The notes under the pieces were generated by a model. The model did no database searches and had not been told where the DNA came from. It was given only the letters and a program-made list of their open reading frames with translations. This document shows, piece by piece, positions 34,738 through 46,300 of a stretch of 64,000 bases of DNA. The position numbers and the translations under genes were made by a program. The stretch covers positions 1-64,000 of the forward strand of contig CAIIXF020000004.1 of the NCBI GenBank assembly GCA_903813345.2, read 5' to 3'. Within the stretch, counting starts at the first letter, position 1; every line of letters starts with the position of its first letter. The stretch is from Owenia fusiformis. Taxonomy: Eukaryota; Annelida; Polychaeta; Sabellida; Oweniidae.

Positions 34738-36171
34738 AAAGGATAGGTATCGATATGGTGAACTGAATTCAACAATGTTTTTCTCTTAAACCTATTATTA
34801 AAAACATTCTGTAAAAAACACGGTATTTTATGTCATGTTGACTGATTGAAATATTTTATATAACTGTTTTTGCTAACATTTTTTGTTTTTTAGTGCAAAT
34901 TTTTTTGCTCCTTTCTACCAATTCTTGAGGATGAAATAAAATGTCTTTCTGAACCTTGTTGGAACAAAATAGCATAGACAACATATTTTAGACCTCTCAA
35001 TATTCTAGTTATACAAAGGAATTTTCGGTGGAACCTTTTATTTCATTAACAAGATACTTTTTTTAAATCAACCAAAATTTCCTTTGTACAATTACAATAT
35101 TGAGAGACCTAAACATGGTGTGTTTATGTCGTTTTGTTCCAATGAGGTTCGGAAAGATGTTTCATTCACTCTGGAAACATGAAACCAAGAACAAAACAAG
35201 TGTTTGATGTGTTTTCTAAAACAATATAGATGAAAGTATATATTTTTTTTGTTTATTTTATTAGTTGCTTTGTTGTAAAGGTGTTGCTATAAAACTCAGA
35301 TTCAAGTATAATTTCATTTTAATAATATTTATTCAATTTCCTGGAATATCACTGTGAATTACACTCTGAACAATTAATTCATGGTTGAGTTTTTGGAAAG
35401 ACCCAATTTGAAGCCGTCATCCACCTTGATAATGCGCCTGCCCGCGGGTCACCATTAAAAACCATGCAGCTATAGAGGGGCCAGATCTTGAGTTCTAAAA
35501 CCATGCACCATACTCTTCTGATCATGCAATATCTAATTTTTACTAACATGGAGAATGGAATGCTAATCAGTGCTGTAAGATCTTCAAAGATGAGAATGAC
35601 CTTCTCCAAGTTGTTCATTCGACCATGCGTGACATATCCTCAAATGGGTTCACTTATGTGTTTGGGTCATGGATACAGAGTACTACCCTTGTACTGACCA
35701 AGAGGAACCTAGTTTCAAAGTAGTGGATACATAGGAATATCAAATTATGTGAAACAAATGTAATTCCCACCAGTTGTTGCATTTTAACTTTGATATGGGA
35801 TGTGCAAAATGCTTAATGTCTCTTTCTGTCTTAATGTCACTTTCTGCGTGGAATGTTGCCCCGGATATTGTGATGTCATGTTACCATAGCAACCATAACT
35901 CTACCCGAGCTACATATTTTTTGTCGAAACTTTGCGGTTTTAGTAATGATATATGAAAGTACATTATGTAAAATTCTGAAGACGATTGGTGCATATTTAA
36001 CAAAATGCCAGCACCAGTCCTGTTACTTTTGGAACACCCTGTATATATATATTTCAAATTATATTGTTACCATTCAAAAGATTGACGATGTGTTAGATGT
36101 TTAGATTTTTTCATGACTGGTTTAAGAGAAACGTGTGTTCAAAAAGTTCACCATATCGATACCACTCCTTT
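34738..36171. mobile_element. 1.4-kb TIR element, copy 2, with a mariner relic inserted
   Basis: AAAGGATAGGTATCGATATG (34738) pairs with CATATCGATACCACTCCTTT (36171). These are the same termini and subterminal blocks as 7407-8812. Similarity to copy 1 is lost from about 35240 to about 36045, where a mariner-type sequence is present, and resumes at TTCAAATTATATTGTTACCA. Confidence 0.7.
35240..36045 (+). pseudogene. mariner transposase relic nested in the TIR element
   Basis: The plus strand reads QFEAVIHLDNAPARGSP, the catalytic 'DNAPAH' region of mariner-like transposases. After a stop and frame change it reads NHAPYSSDHA ('HPPYSPDLAP' in intact relatives) and then EWNANQCCKIFKDENDLL. At least three stops interrupt it. 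The right end is TACTTTTGGAACACCCTGTA, a typical mariner terminus. The left terminus was not recognised. Confidence 0.65.
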
Positions 36172-37010
36172 AGGTGAAAATGATGTTCTCTCTCTAATCT
36201 TCAGTAAGATGAAACCTCTGGCTCGATCAGGAACCATAATGATCTTCCTTGCCCCAAATAAGATCGCAGAAAAAATTCTCCCGTGCAGACAGATTCTATG
36301 TTTTCATTAAATAGTATAAGCTCGTTCTATTTCCGCCTTGTTTTGGATATAGACCATATAGTTCATAACTTATATAGTGAATACACTTTCAAATCAAAAA
36401 AGCCATATTGCAAGGTGATCTGACATTTATTGACTGAGATACAATGTTCTCAATATTATTTTGTGGCGTAGAACTCTCCACGACTCGCGTTTTGGTCCAA
36501 ATAATTTGAGTAAAAAGACGATTTTTAAAAACTGGTGGTCATATATCCATGAACATTTTTGGGATGTCCTGAACATGTCTGTCAGATGTCTGCAAAAGAA
36601 TATATATCCATTTTTAGTTTTTGTAAGAATAATGTTTTTTGTCTCTCCTTCCCCAAGATTTTCCAATTCCGCAACTGTTCTTAGTAATTTTCCAATCTAA
36701 ATATGCATGTAATTTACAAAATAGTAAATACAAGTATATATGCATCAAAATATGATGGTGTAAACATTTAACCCCAACTTAAACCTAACAAAATCAATTT
36801 TAATCTCTGTATAAGTATGGCAGATTAGACTACCATATATATTTATAAGAAACAATTATGTTTAAAGATGTCGTTAAAATATACCACGTGCTATTATGTA
36901 TAAAGACTATATGAGCGGCATCTTTATTGGTTTTAGCAAACACTAGATTATAAATCCGAAAGTATTGCTATGTGTCAAGAAAAAAGATGTCGCTAAAATG
37001 TATATATTGC
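36172..37010. other. intergenic; nothing recognised
   Basis: This is AT-rich unique-looking sequence. Short open frames on both strands at 36430-36700 have no recognisable family or splice structure. Confidence 0.4.
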
Positions 37011-37640
37011 ACACTACGTTTGTCATAATGCCTTCGTGGCTTGTATGGCATTCTACAGTTGTCACAATGCATTCGTTGTTTATATGGCACCATCATTTGG
37101 TTAGGATGCCTTCATGGCTTGTATGGCATCCTACTTGTGTCACAATTCGTTCATGATTAATATGGCACCCTACGTGTGTCACAATTCGTTCATGATTAGT
37201 ATGGCACCCCACGTGTGTCACAATGTGTTCACGGCTTGTATGGCATCCTACGTGTGTCACATTTCGTTCATGATTTGTATGGCACCCCACGTGTGTCACA
37301 ATGTGTTCATGGCCTGTATGGCATCCTACGTGTGTTACACTGCATTCACGGTTTGTATGATGTCCTACGTATGTCATAATACCTTTGTGGCTTGTATGTC
37401 ATCCTACGTGTGTAACAATGCATGTAATCCTGGTTTGTATTGCATTCAACATGTGCCACAATACGTTCAAGACTTGTAGGGCTTCCTACCTGTGTCACAA
37501 TGCGTTCACAGACCGATGGTATCATACGCGTGCCACGATGCGTTCGAGACTTCTATGGCATCCTGCGTGTGCCACAATGCGTTTATGGTTTGCTTGGCAT
37601 CCTACCTGTGTCACAATCCATTCATGGTTTTCATCGGTAA
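37011..37640. repeat. 39-bp minisatellite, about 16 copies
   Basis: The unit TGTATGGCATCCTACGTGTG followed by TCACAATGCGTTCATGGCT repeats every 39 bp with much divergence. Because 39 is a multiple of three, it gives a 13-aa repeat in one frame (MACMASYVCHNSF) and another on the opposite strand. Frame changes near 37430 and the lack of gene structure argue that it is not coding. Confidence 0.85.
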
Positions 37641-37844
37641 ATGATATAATTACCAATACTCCCCTTCGATATATTCAAATTAAAAAGATTTCAAAAGAAC
37701 ACTAGAAACAAAGGCACCCCCCCCCTTCCTTCTACAGCGAAAGGTATTTAATGTTACATGGCGTGTCATATCTCATTTTAACGAAAACAAAATTCTGAAG
37801 TTACATGAGAAATTTTAGCTTTGTATCATATAATTTTACAGATT

Positions 37845-38599
37845 TACAGTATACCTAACCCTGACATCAATTTAGCACTGCTTATATACATAATGTAGGT
37901 ACAGGAAGAACATGTTTTGTATATCATATAAGACACCCTATCCCTGACATCAATTAAGCATTGCTTATATACATAATGTAGGTACAGGAAGAACATGTTT
38001 TGTATATCATATAAGACACCCTAACCCTGACATCAATTAAGCATTGCTTAAATACATAATGTAGGTACAGGAAGAACATGTTTTGTATATCATATAAGAC
38101 ACCCTATCCCTGACATCAATTAAGCATTGCTTATATACATAATGTAGGTACAGGAAGAACATGTTTTGTATATCATATAAGACACCCTAACCCTGACATC
38201 AATTAAGCATTGCTTAAATACATAATGTAGGTACAGGAAGAACATGTTTTGTATATCATATAAGACACCCTATCCCTGACATCAATTAAGCATTGCTTAT
38301 ATACATAATGTAGGTACAGGAAGAACATGTTTTGTGTATCATATAAGACACCCTATCCCTGACATCAATTAAGCATTGCTTATATACATAATGTAGGTAC
38401 AGGAAGAACATGTTTTGTATATCATATAAGACACCCTAACCCTGACATCAATTAAGCATTGCTTATATACATAATGTAGGTACAGGAAGAACATGTTTTG
38501 TATATCATATAAGACACCCTAACACTGGCATCAATTTCGCATGGCTTATATAAATGATGTATGTAAAGGAGGATCATATAATATGCATATCATATAAGG
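37845..38599. repeat. 83-bp minisatellite, about nine copies
   Basis: CTGACATCAATTAAGCATTG followed by CTTATATACATAATGTAGGT and ACAGGAAGAACATG recurs every 83 bp with almost no divergence from 37861 to 38530, so it has been recently homogenised. It continues, more diverged, beyond the tRNA-like element at 38602. Confidence 0.9.
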
Positions 38600-38601
38600 T
38601 A

Positions 38602-38831
38602 CTGTAACGACCCTTGATAGTAAGTTGCTACTACAGTCCGGCTGTAGTGGCCATTCTTTATAGCTCAGTCGGTAGAGCATCAGACTTCGGATCCAAGGGT
38701 CCTAGGTTCGATTTCCATGCGGGGCATTGAATTTAGTACACTTTCTTTCAATTTCTTTATCTGGCTTGTTACACTATGCTCGTTGTGGTCATTAGATAGT
38801 ATTCCCCTGGGGCGCCCTCGGGTCATTACAG
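38602..38831. mobile_element. 230-bp element with a tRNA-like core and short TIRs
   Basis: The ends CTGTAACGACC and GGTCATTACAG are inverted, and TA lies outside both, within the 83-bp array. Inside, TAGCTCAGTCGG (38661-38672, A box) and GGTTCGATTTCC (38705-38716, B box) lie in the arrangement of a tRNA, with D-arm and T-arm-like sequence. The acceptor and anticodon stems do not pair, so this is not a working tRNA gene. A related copy, itself interrupted, is at 62092-62480. Confidence 0.65.
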
Positions 38832-39660
38832 TACCCTTACCCTGGCACTAATTTCACATTGCTGATTTACATAATGTAGGTAAAGGAAGACCATATAAGG
38901 TATATTATTATGTATATCATATAAGGTACCCTGACATCAATGTCGCATAATGTAGGTAATGGAGGACCATATGAGTTATATCATATAAGGTACCCGGGAA
39001 GGTACCCTAACACTGGCATCAATTTCGTATCGCTTATATACATAATGTAGGTAAAGGAGGAACAATGAATGCACATTGTGTATATCATATAAGATACCCT
39101 ATCCCTGACATCAATTTCGCATCGCTTATATACATAATGTAGGTAAAGGACGAACATATTATGTATATCAAATAAGATACCCTATCCCTGACATCAATTT
39201 CGCATCGCTTATATACATAATGTAGGTAAAGGGGGAACATATTTTGTATATCATATAAGGCACCCTTACCCTGACATCAATTTTGCATCGCTCATACACA
39301 TAATGTAGGTAAAGGAGGAACAATGAATGCACATTGTGTATATCATATAAGATACCCTATCCCTGACATCAATTTCGCATCGCTTATATACATAATGTAG
39401 GTAAAGGACGAACATATTATGTATATCAAATAAGATACCCTATCCCTGACATCAATTTCGCATCGCTTATATACATAATGTAAAGGGGGAACATATTTTG
39501 TATATCATATAAGGCACCCTTACCCTGACATCAATTTTGCATCGCTCATACACATAATGTAGGTAAAGGAGGAACATTGAATGTATATTATGTATCATAT
39601 AAGATACCCTAGGCCTAACCCTGACATCAATTTCGCATCGCTTATATACATAATATAGTT
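38832..39660. repeat. 83-bp minisatellite, diverged part with higher-order units
   Basis: The same unit occurs with more changes (TTTCGCATCGCTTATATACA, AGGTAAAGGAGGAACA). A block of about 230 bp (from about 39060) is repeated, giving a higher-order pattern. Confidence 0.85.
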
Positions 39661-40155
39661 GCAGTTATATATTATGTTCTGTCAGATAAAATAGAGTGAC
39701 AAATATGTTTAAAACTACGTGAGTTTGATGACGTTGGTATGGGTCTTCTTATGACATTAATCACGATTTATATATTTGACAAAGAGTTGAGAAATTGCGA
39801 CGTTGATTAATTCATTTTGTTTATTTTTTATTGTGAATTTTAATAGTTAAATCCGTTTTTAGATGTAATATAGTTCTACTTTTTACTATTTTTTGTCAAC
39901 GCTAAACATATTTTGTTCAGTTGTGTTTTTGATGTTATTATTATTTGTAAACCATCTTCATCAAATGTTTAGATGTTTCAAATATAATATATCAATGCCA
40001 CTTTGATGACTTCAATGATAAATGTGTCCTCGTTGCCTTCTTGATGATTGGTTGGCTTGAATCTTGTTCTGCCCCGAATATTTTAATGGGTTTAATTTAA
40101 TGGTTTGATAACAACAGTATTGAATAATTGACATACATACTTGTTCATGAACTGA

Positions 40156-40161
40156 TATAAA
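40156..40161 (+). promoter_or_regulatory. TATA box of the BRICHOS gene
   Basis: TATAAA lies about 100 bp before the start codon. An initiator-like CATCATTCAG lies about 30 bp downstream (near 40183-40192), giving a predicted 5' UTR of about 70-80 nt. Confidence 0.55.
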
Positions 40162-40261
40162 GGCTGACGTTGGTGGCACTTAGCATCATTCAGATGATCT
40201 ATCTGGCATCAAACATAACACAAGAGACTCGACTGAAGCTGAGCAATTCAACATTGCAGTG

Positions 40262-40303
40262 ATGAACTCGGAAAAGAAAAATCTGCCACCGATTGTGTTT
40301 CAG
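40262..40303 (+). CDS. BRICHOS gene exon 1: start and cytosolic N-terminus
   Basis: It encodes MNSEKKNLPPIVFQ, then donor CAG/GTAACT in phase 0. It was chosen as the start because of the TATA box upstream and the phase match to exon 2. An in-frame ATG directly before exon 2 (43912) is an alternative, but it overlaps the acceptor TTTAAG. Confidence 0.7.
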
Positions 40304-43300
40304 GTAACTGCAAATTTTCTATTATAATATATAGAATTACTAAAATAAGGTGGGACTTAAAATGGCAAGTTGCAAAATGGTAATTTATTCAAATAGCTGG
40401 TTTTCTGATATTATTTTAAACACAAGCTCATTTTTAAGAAAGTCACGTCGGGGCTGAACGATGCTTGACAAACATCATTTTCTTCAGAAAGACTTATACT
40501 GTGCATCGAAATCAAAATTACCAGAATGGTATTCAATAGACATGAGTATAATAATTTCCGTTGACACCAACTTGAAATTTCAAAATATTCCGTTCGGAAT
40601 ACGGAACTCTGAAACTGAACGGACTAAAGCGCTTAAAGGGCATACAAAAGTATGCGCGCTCGACACATTCCTTTATCGTATGATCTGTAAAATGAAGCCC
40701 TCTGATTGGTCAGTTCTTGTGCTGTACCAATCTGTATTGCTACTGAGATTGTCCGCGTTGATCATCTCCGTCGCAATACAGAAAATATTGGTACGGAGGA
40801 GACAATCTCAGTAGCAATACAGAGGATATCACGATAAAAACGTTATTGAATGATTTGAAGTGCAATACAGGATATATTCTGTCTCGATATTCTTATAATA
40901 TCGATTCATGTACTTTCCGTTCACCGTTACGTTGTGAAATACGGTGCAAGCGTATACTCTCTATTACCCCCCCCCCCCTATCACACCAAACTAGTTCTTA
41001 CCCGTTCTTGCCAGTCCTACGAAAAAGTCGTAAAACGGGCTCAATCTGGCTGTGGTCGGGAAATATGTCTAAAATAATTAGCTACTTCGTTCATAAACAG
41101 TCTTCAATACGTCTATCTCATACGCAGTTCGTTCAGGTCGCACCAGGTCGGTATGCAACGTCGTATAACGCGTCCCTTAGTCTAGAAGGTCATCATCACC
41201 TGATCACAGAACGGTATGGTCGCCATCGAATTTTGAATCGATTCAAAATTCTAAAATCACCTTCCCGTCTGAGAACGTTCATGAAGTTCGTAAATAGACC
41301 TTAGAAAGTTGCAGCTACGTTCATTCCGTTCGCACACAGTTTAAAACCAGTTTTGAAGAACGCAGTGGCAACTTGTTTGGTGTGATAGCTATATTTTTGC
41401 TAACCTGTTCATAAGCAGTCTTAAATACGTTCTTAAACAGTTTAAACCCGTTTGCAATTAGTTCTACCTCGTTCTCAAAACGTCCTCAGACCGTTCAACT
41501 CGTTGTTAAAACGTCCCGAGTAGGATTGAAGTACGACGTTCGTAGTACGTCCAGCTCGTCGTTAGTACGTTGTCACTCGTTCTAATTGTAGAGCGTATCG
41601 ACCACGAGAACATTTTGAGTATGTTCTAAGTTCTAGGGGACCTACCCGTTCGAGTACGTTCGATGAAGTTTGTAAATAGACCTCAAACGGTTCTAAGTTC
41701 GTCCAGTCCGTTCGTACACAGTTGAAGCCCGTTTTCGAGGACGTAGTGAAAACTAGTTTGGTGTGATAGTCATCTATTGATGAGTCATGTTATGCTAAAA
41801 GTATTTAATCCACGTCAGCAGTATTGAGTAGCATACCTATGATTATGTATGGTATAAATTCTTCACAAGACAGCGGACCAATATAAGTTTTGAAAAGCCC
41901 CCCCCCCCCCCCCGCTAACTTTGTGATTTGTCAAGGCACGGAGACTACAACGCGCGTACGAACCGGATCGAATACACAGAGACATATAAACTGAACTACA
42001 TGAGCATCTGAAAATCAGGAAAACATTTCAGAAAAAACATGCCGGTGGGTTGTTTGCATCTTCCCTCTCAAAGTCGAAATTATGTTATCATCTTTAGGAG
42101 TGCTTTTCCTGGAGGTAATACATTGGTCTAACAGATGCACCTGTTTCAGTCCTCCGAAAATAGCCAAAATCCGACATATGACTGTCCGAAATCTGTTGCG
42201 ATACTTTGCCTTCTCCTTAACATCTTTAACAGCTACCAGAGCAACTCAGATTATACATACCCTCTGTATCAAAAGTATTTTCCTATTGAGAAAACCCTTA
42301 AAAAGTAAATAGCAAGTAAATTGTGATGAAACTTTATACACATAATTTCACGTTCTGTGAAAATCTGAAAACAATTGATTAACAAGTTTGTGACGTCAAA
42401 CTTACCTTATTAGATTATCAAACTGAACAAAATCAGGCTGCTCTGCAAAATTATGCACACAAAAGTCTTTCTGTATAAAATGCTAATTATGAGCAGAATA
42501 TGCTATTGCATATACTCTCAATATCCTCATAATATGTTATTACATATACTCTGGATGTCCCAATACATTTTCCTAACAGCCGTAGACCATGTAATACTAC
42601 ACTTTACACTTTCCTGCCCGAAATTACATCAAGAATATCTTGAAGATAAACCCCCGAGACAATCATATTAACACATTAGTCACAAAAATCATACTTGTCT
42701 AATAATGTGATTGGGCAGGAAAGTTGTAAGTATTAAAGAAATATAGTATAACACTAAACAGTAATGCAACATTGTTATAAGACCCAGGTGTAAGGACTTT
42801 AATTTTGCATCTTATTACACAGCTTTCAGTGACATATCTATTTTATAAAGTATAAAACTGTCATGAACTTGATCATTTGTAAAGTCTATAACATATTCTG
42901 ATTGCTCATGATAAGCATTTTATATATAAAGACGTTGTCCGCTTAGTTTTACAGAGCAGCCTGGTTTTGGTCAGTTTAAATTTGGTAATCAAAGGTAAAT
43001 CTGACGTCACAAACTTGTAAAAAATCACATCGGTGTTTTGGTATATGCTATGTTATATTCTTTATGTAAGATTTTGAGTAAAAATTAATCAATTTTCGGA
43101 TAATGTGTATGATATGCCTTAAATTATGTGTGGCAAGTGTCATTAAGTCTAGTGGTGATTTGCTGAAGTTATTTGAGATTTTCCTTTATAGGAAAATACT
43201 TTTGATATAGAGGGTATAATCTTTTATATTTACCAGAAACGTTTAATATGTATGACAATACATCCTAAAACAATCTGCGTTCTTGATCATTTATATGAAA

Positions 43301-46300
43301 AGATATTAACCGTTTTCAATGTAGCCCTCAGTTTTGTCTCAAAGGGGGTATAAATAGTATTTCCCCCAAACGCTGACATATTTTACTTAATTAAGGTCAA
43401 AGAGGTACATGTATGAGTAATGTGTATGAGGGATATGACTAATGTGGCCTTCGAAATTCCCCTTCATACAGCAAATTGATTGCTAGCCAATGCTTATATT
43501 CTTTTCATATATTTAAACACAGCCATAGTGTTTAGACTCAGACTAAGCATAGAGAATTCTGTCACTTCTGCAGTTACCATGTGATCTTATCAATGAAAAC
43601 TCTACTAATAATTCAGTCTAGGTGCAATTTTAGCCAACATGATGTGAAAGTTGATGCTGTATTTTCTCTGTTAAATCATTTTTCAACATTATAGTGTTTA
43701 AAATTCAATTCTGACCAATATATTCAAGTAACCTCATCTTTCTAATACATGTCATGTTAGTGTAGTTTCGTTGTCTGTTTTTGCATAATTAGTACTCTGT
43801 GATCGATCAATACTAGAAACATAAGAAGGTGGCAGTTCTGTTTGTCACATCGGGGGCTGCTTTTGAAATATATACAACCAATACCTGAATATATATTCAA
43901 TTAATATCTAAATGACGTTTAAGGACCCCGAGAACCCTGCAGCTAAGTCCAACAAGAAGTACGTCATAGCAGCAGCAACTGTTGTGTTGATTCTGGTCAT
44001 CACACTGGGTGGAGTTCTGTTGACGCTGAAACTCACCAATGAGTTTGCTAGTGACACTATCAAGGTAAACAGAAGATGCAAAAATTAAAAGATGTAAATA
44101 AAGACAAGGCAGTAACAAATAAATATAATATATATTATACAGTAGTTATAATTTATATATGTATGCACGGGTGCCAGTGGGAAGGTGCCCGCGGTGCAAT
44201 TTGCTCACGCAGCACTTAATGAGCCTTACCCGCAGATATCACGAAAAAGTTAAACAGACCTCTCATATTTTCAATAAAACCGCTCGTCCAAGCACACTTA
44301 CTCACACAATTATTTTGAAAGACACCACAGTTTATTGCAATGGAACTCGCCACCGCGAGTCTTCTCGACAAGGTTGGCACAGCGGTAATCAGCGGTGTAC
44401 GTACTGTAACATTCAGCCTAATTATGGTAGTGTGGATGTTGTTTAATAGACTGTGTCACTGTGGGTCTCAGGGTATACGTTAAATATACACGTGGGAAAT
44501 CTGTACATAACAACTTATATACAATTAAATACAATAACACGTATATTGTGGCGTTTTAGCCCGTCAAAATAATACATGGAAATCGATGTTTTCAGTTACT
44601 GAGGCACTATATAAAAGTTCTTGATATGCAATGATAGTTTTTGAAGCACTAATATTAGAGTCCTCTATACGAAAATACTTGTACTCTCAATTGTCTCTTG
44701 TGCTCTGGACTTGTTCAATTCAGCTAGGTATAAATCTGGGAATAACAGTCTCTCATTACAGCTTCAGTGATTATGCCTTGGAATAACAGTCTCTCAATGA
44801 AGGCAAATCTCAAGCTGGCCTGAAATAAAATAACTAAGTCTGGAATCAACTTAGTTCCTCAATCAAGCTGGAGTTATATAAACTAAGTCTGGAAATGACA
44901 AAGTTTCTCAATATAGCAGTAATTCCTCAATCAGGCTAGAGTTATCTAAACTAAGTCTGGAAATGGCAAAGTTCCTCAATATGTGGAATCTGCCCAAGAT
45001 TCCCAGTAGTTCCCAAATAAACTAAGTGTCTCGTACTTAGTTTCCATCAAAGTCATCCAGGTTGGGGTGACACTATTCAACGTCCCCAACAGGCAACATC
45101 GATGAAGATCTTCTAAGTTCCTCAATATGTGGAATCTGCCTAAGATTCCCAGTAGCTCCCAAATCGATGAAGATCCTCTAGGTTCCTCAATATGTGGAAT
45201 CTGCCTAAGATTCCCAGTAGCTCCTAAATCGATGAAGATCCTTTAAGTTCCTCAATATGTGGAATCTGCCTAAGATTCCCAGTAGCTCCTAAATCGATGA
45301 AGATCCTCTATGTTCCTCAATATGTGGAATCTGCCTAAGATTCCCAGTAGCTCCTAAATCGATGAAGATCCTCTAAGTTCTTCAATATGTGGAATCTGCC
45401 TAAGATTCCCAGTAGCTCCTAAATCGATGAAGATCCTCTAAGTTCCTCAATATGTGGAATCTGCCTAAGATTCCCAGTAGCTCCTAAATCGATGAAGATC
45501 CTTTAAGTTCCTCAATATGTGGAATCTGCCTAAGATTCCCAGTAGCTCCTAAATCGATGAAGATCCTTTAAGTTCCTCAATATGTGGAATCTGCCTAAGA
45601 TTCCCTGTAGTTCCTAAATCGATGAAGATCCTTTAAGTTCCTCAATATGTGGAATCTGCCTAAGATTCCCAGTAGCTCCTAAATCGATGAAGATCCTTTA
45701 AGTTCTTCAATATGTGGAATCTGCCTAAGATTCCCAGTAGCTCCTAAATCGATGAAGATCCTTTAAGTTCTTCAATATGTGGAATCTGCCTAAGATTCCC
45801 AGTAGCTCCTTAATCGATGAAGATCCTCTAAGTTCCTCAATATGTGGAATCTGCCTAAGATTCCCAGTAGCTCCTAAATCGATGAAGATCCTTTAAGTTC
45901 CTCAATATGTGGAATCTGCCTAAGATTCCCAGTGGCTCCTAAATCGATGAAGATCCTCTAAGTTCCTCAATATGTGGAATCTGCCTAAGATTCCCAGTAG
46001 CTCCTAAATCGATGAAGATCCTTTAAGTTCTTCAATATGTGGAATCTGCCTAAGATTCCCAGTAGCTCCTAAATCGATGAAGATCCTTTAAGTTCTTCAA
46101 TATGTGGAATCTGCCTAAGATTCCCAGTAGCTCCTTAATCGATGAAGATCCTCTAAGTTCCTCAATATGTGGAATCTGCCTAAGATTCCCAGTAGCTCCT
46201 TAATCGATGAAGATCCTTTAAGTTCCTCTATATGTGGAATCTGCCTAAGATTCCCAGTAGCTCCTAAATCGATGAAGATCCTTTAAGTTCCTCAATATGT

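Noticed and set aside
37011-37705. Cys/Met/His-rich 13-aa repeat protein
   Set aside because: It arises from a 39-bp minisatellite; the opposite strand is equally open, and no start, splice or promoter structure is seen.
38655-38727. Functional tRNA gene
   Set aside because: A and B boxes are present but the acceptor and anticodon stems do not pair, and the segment lies inside a TIR-bounded element.
43912-44064. Start of the BRICHOS protein at the ATG at 43912
   Set aside because: The ATG lies in the acceptor region of exon 2. A phase-compatible first exon with a TATA box exists at 40262, so the spliced model is preferred.
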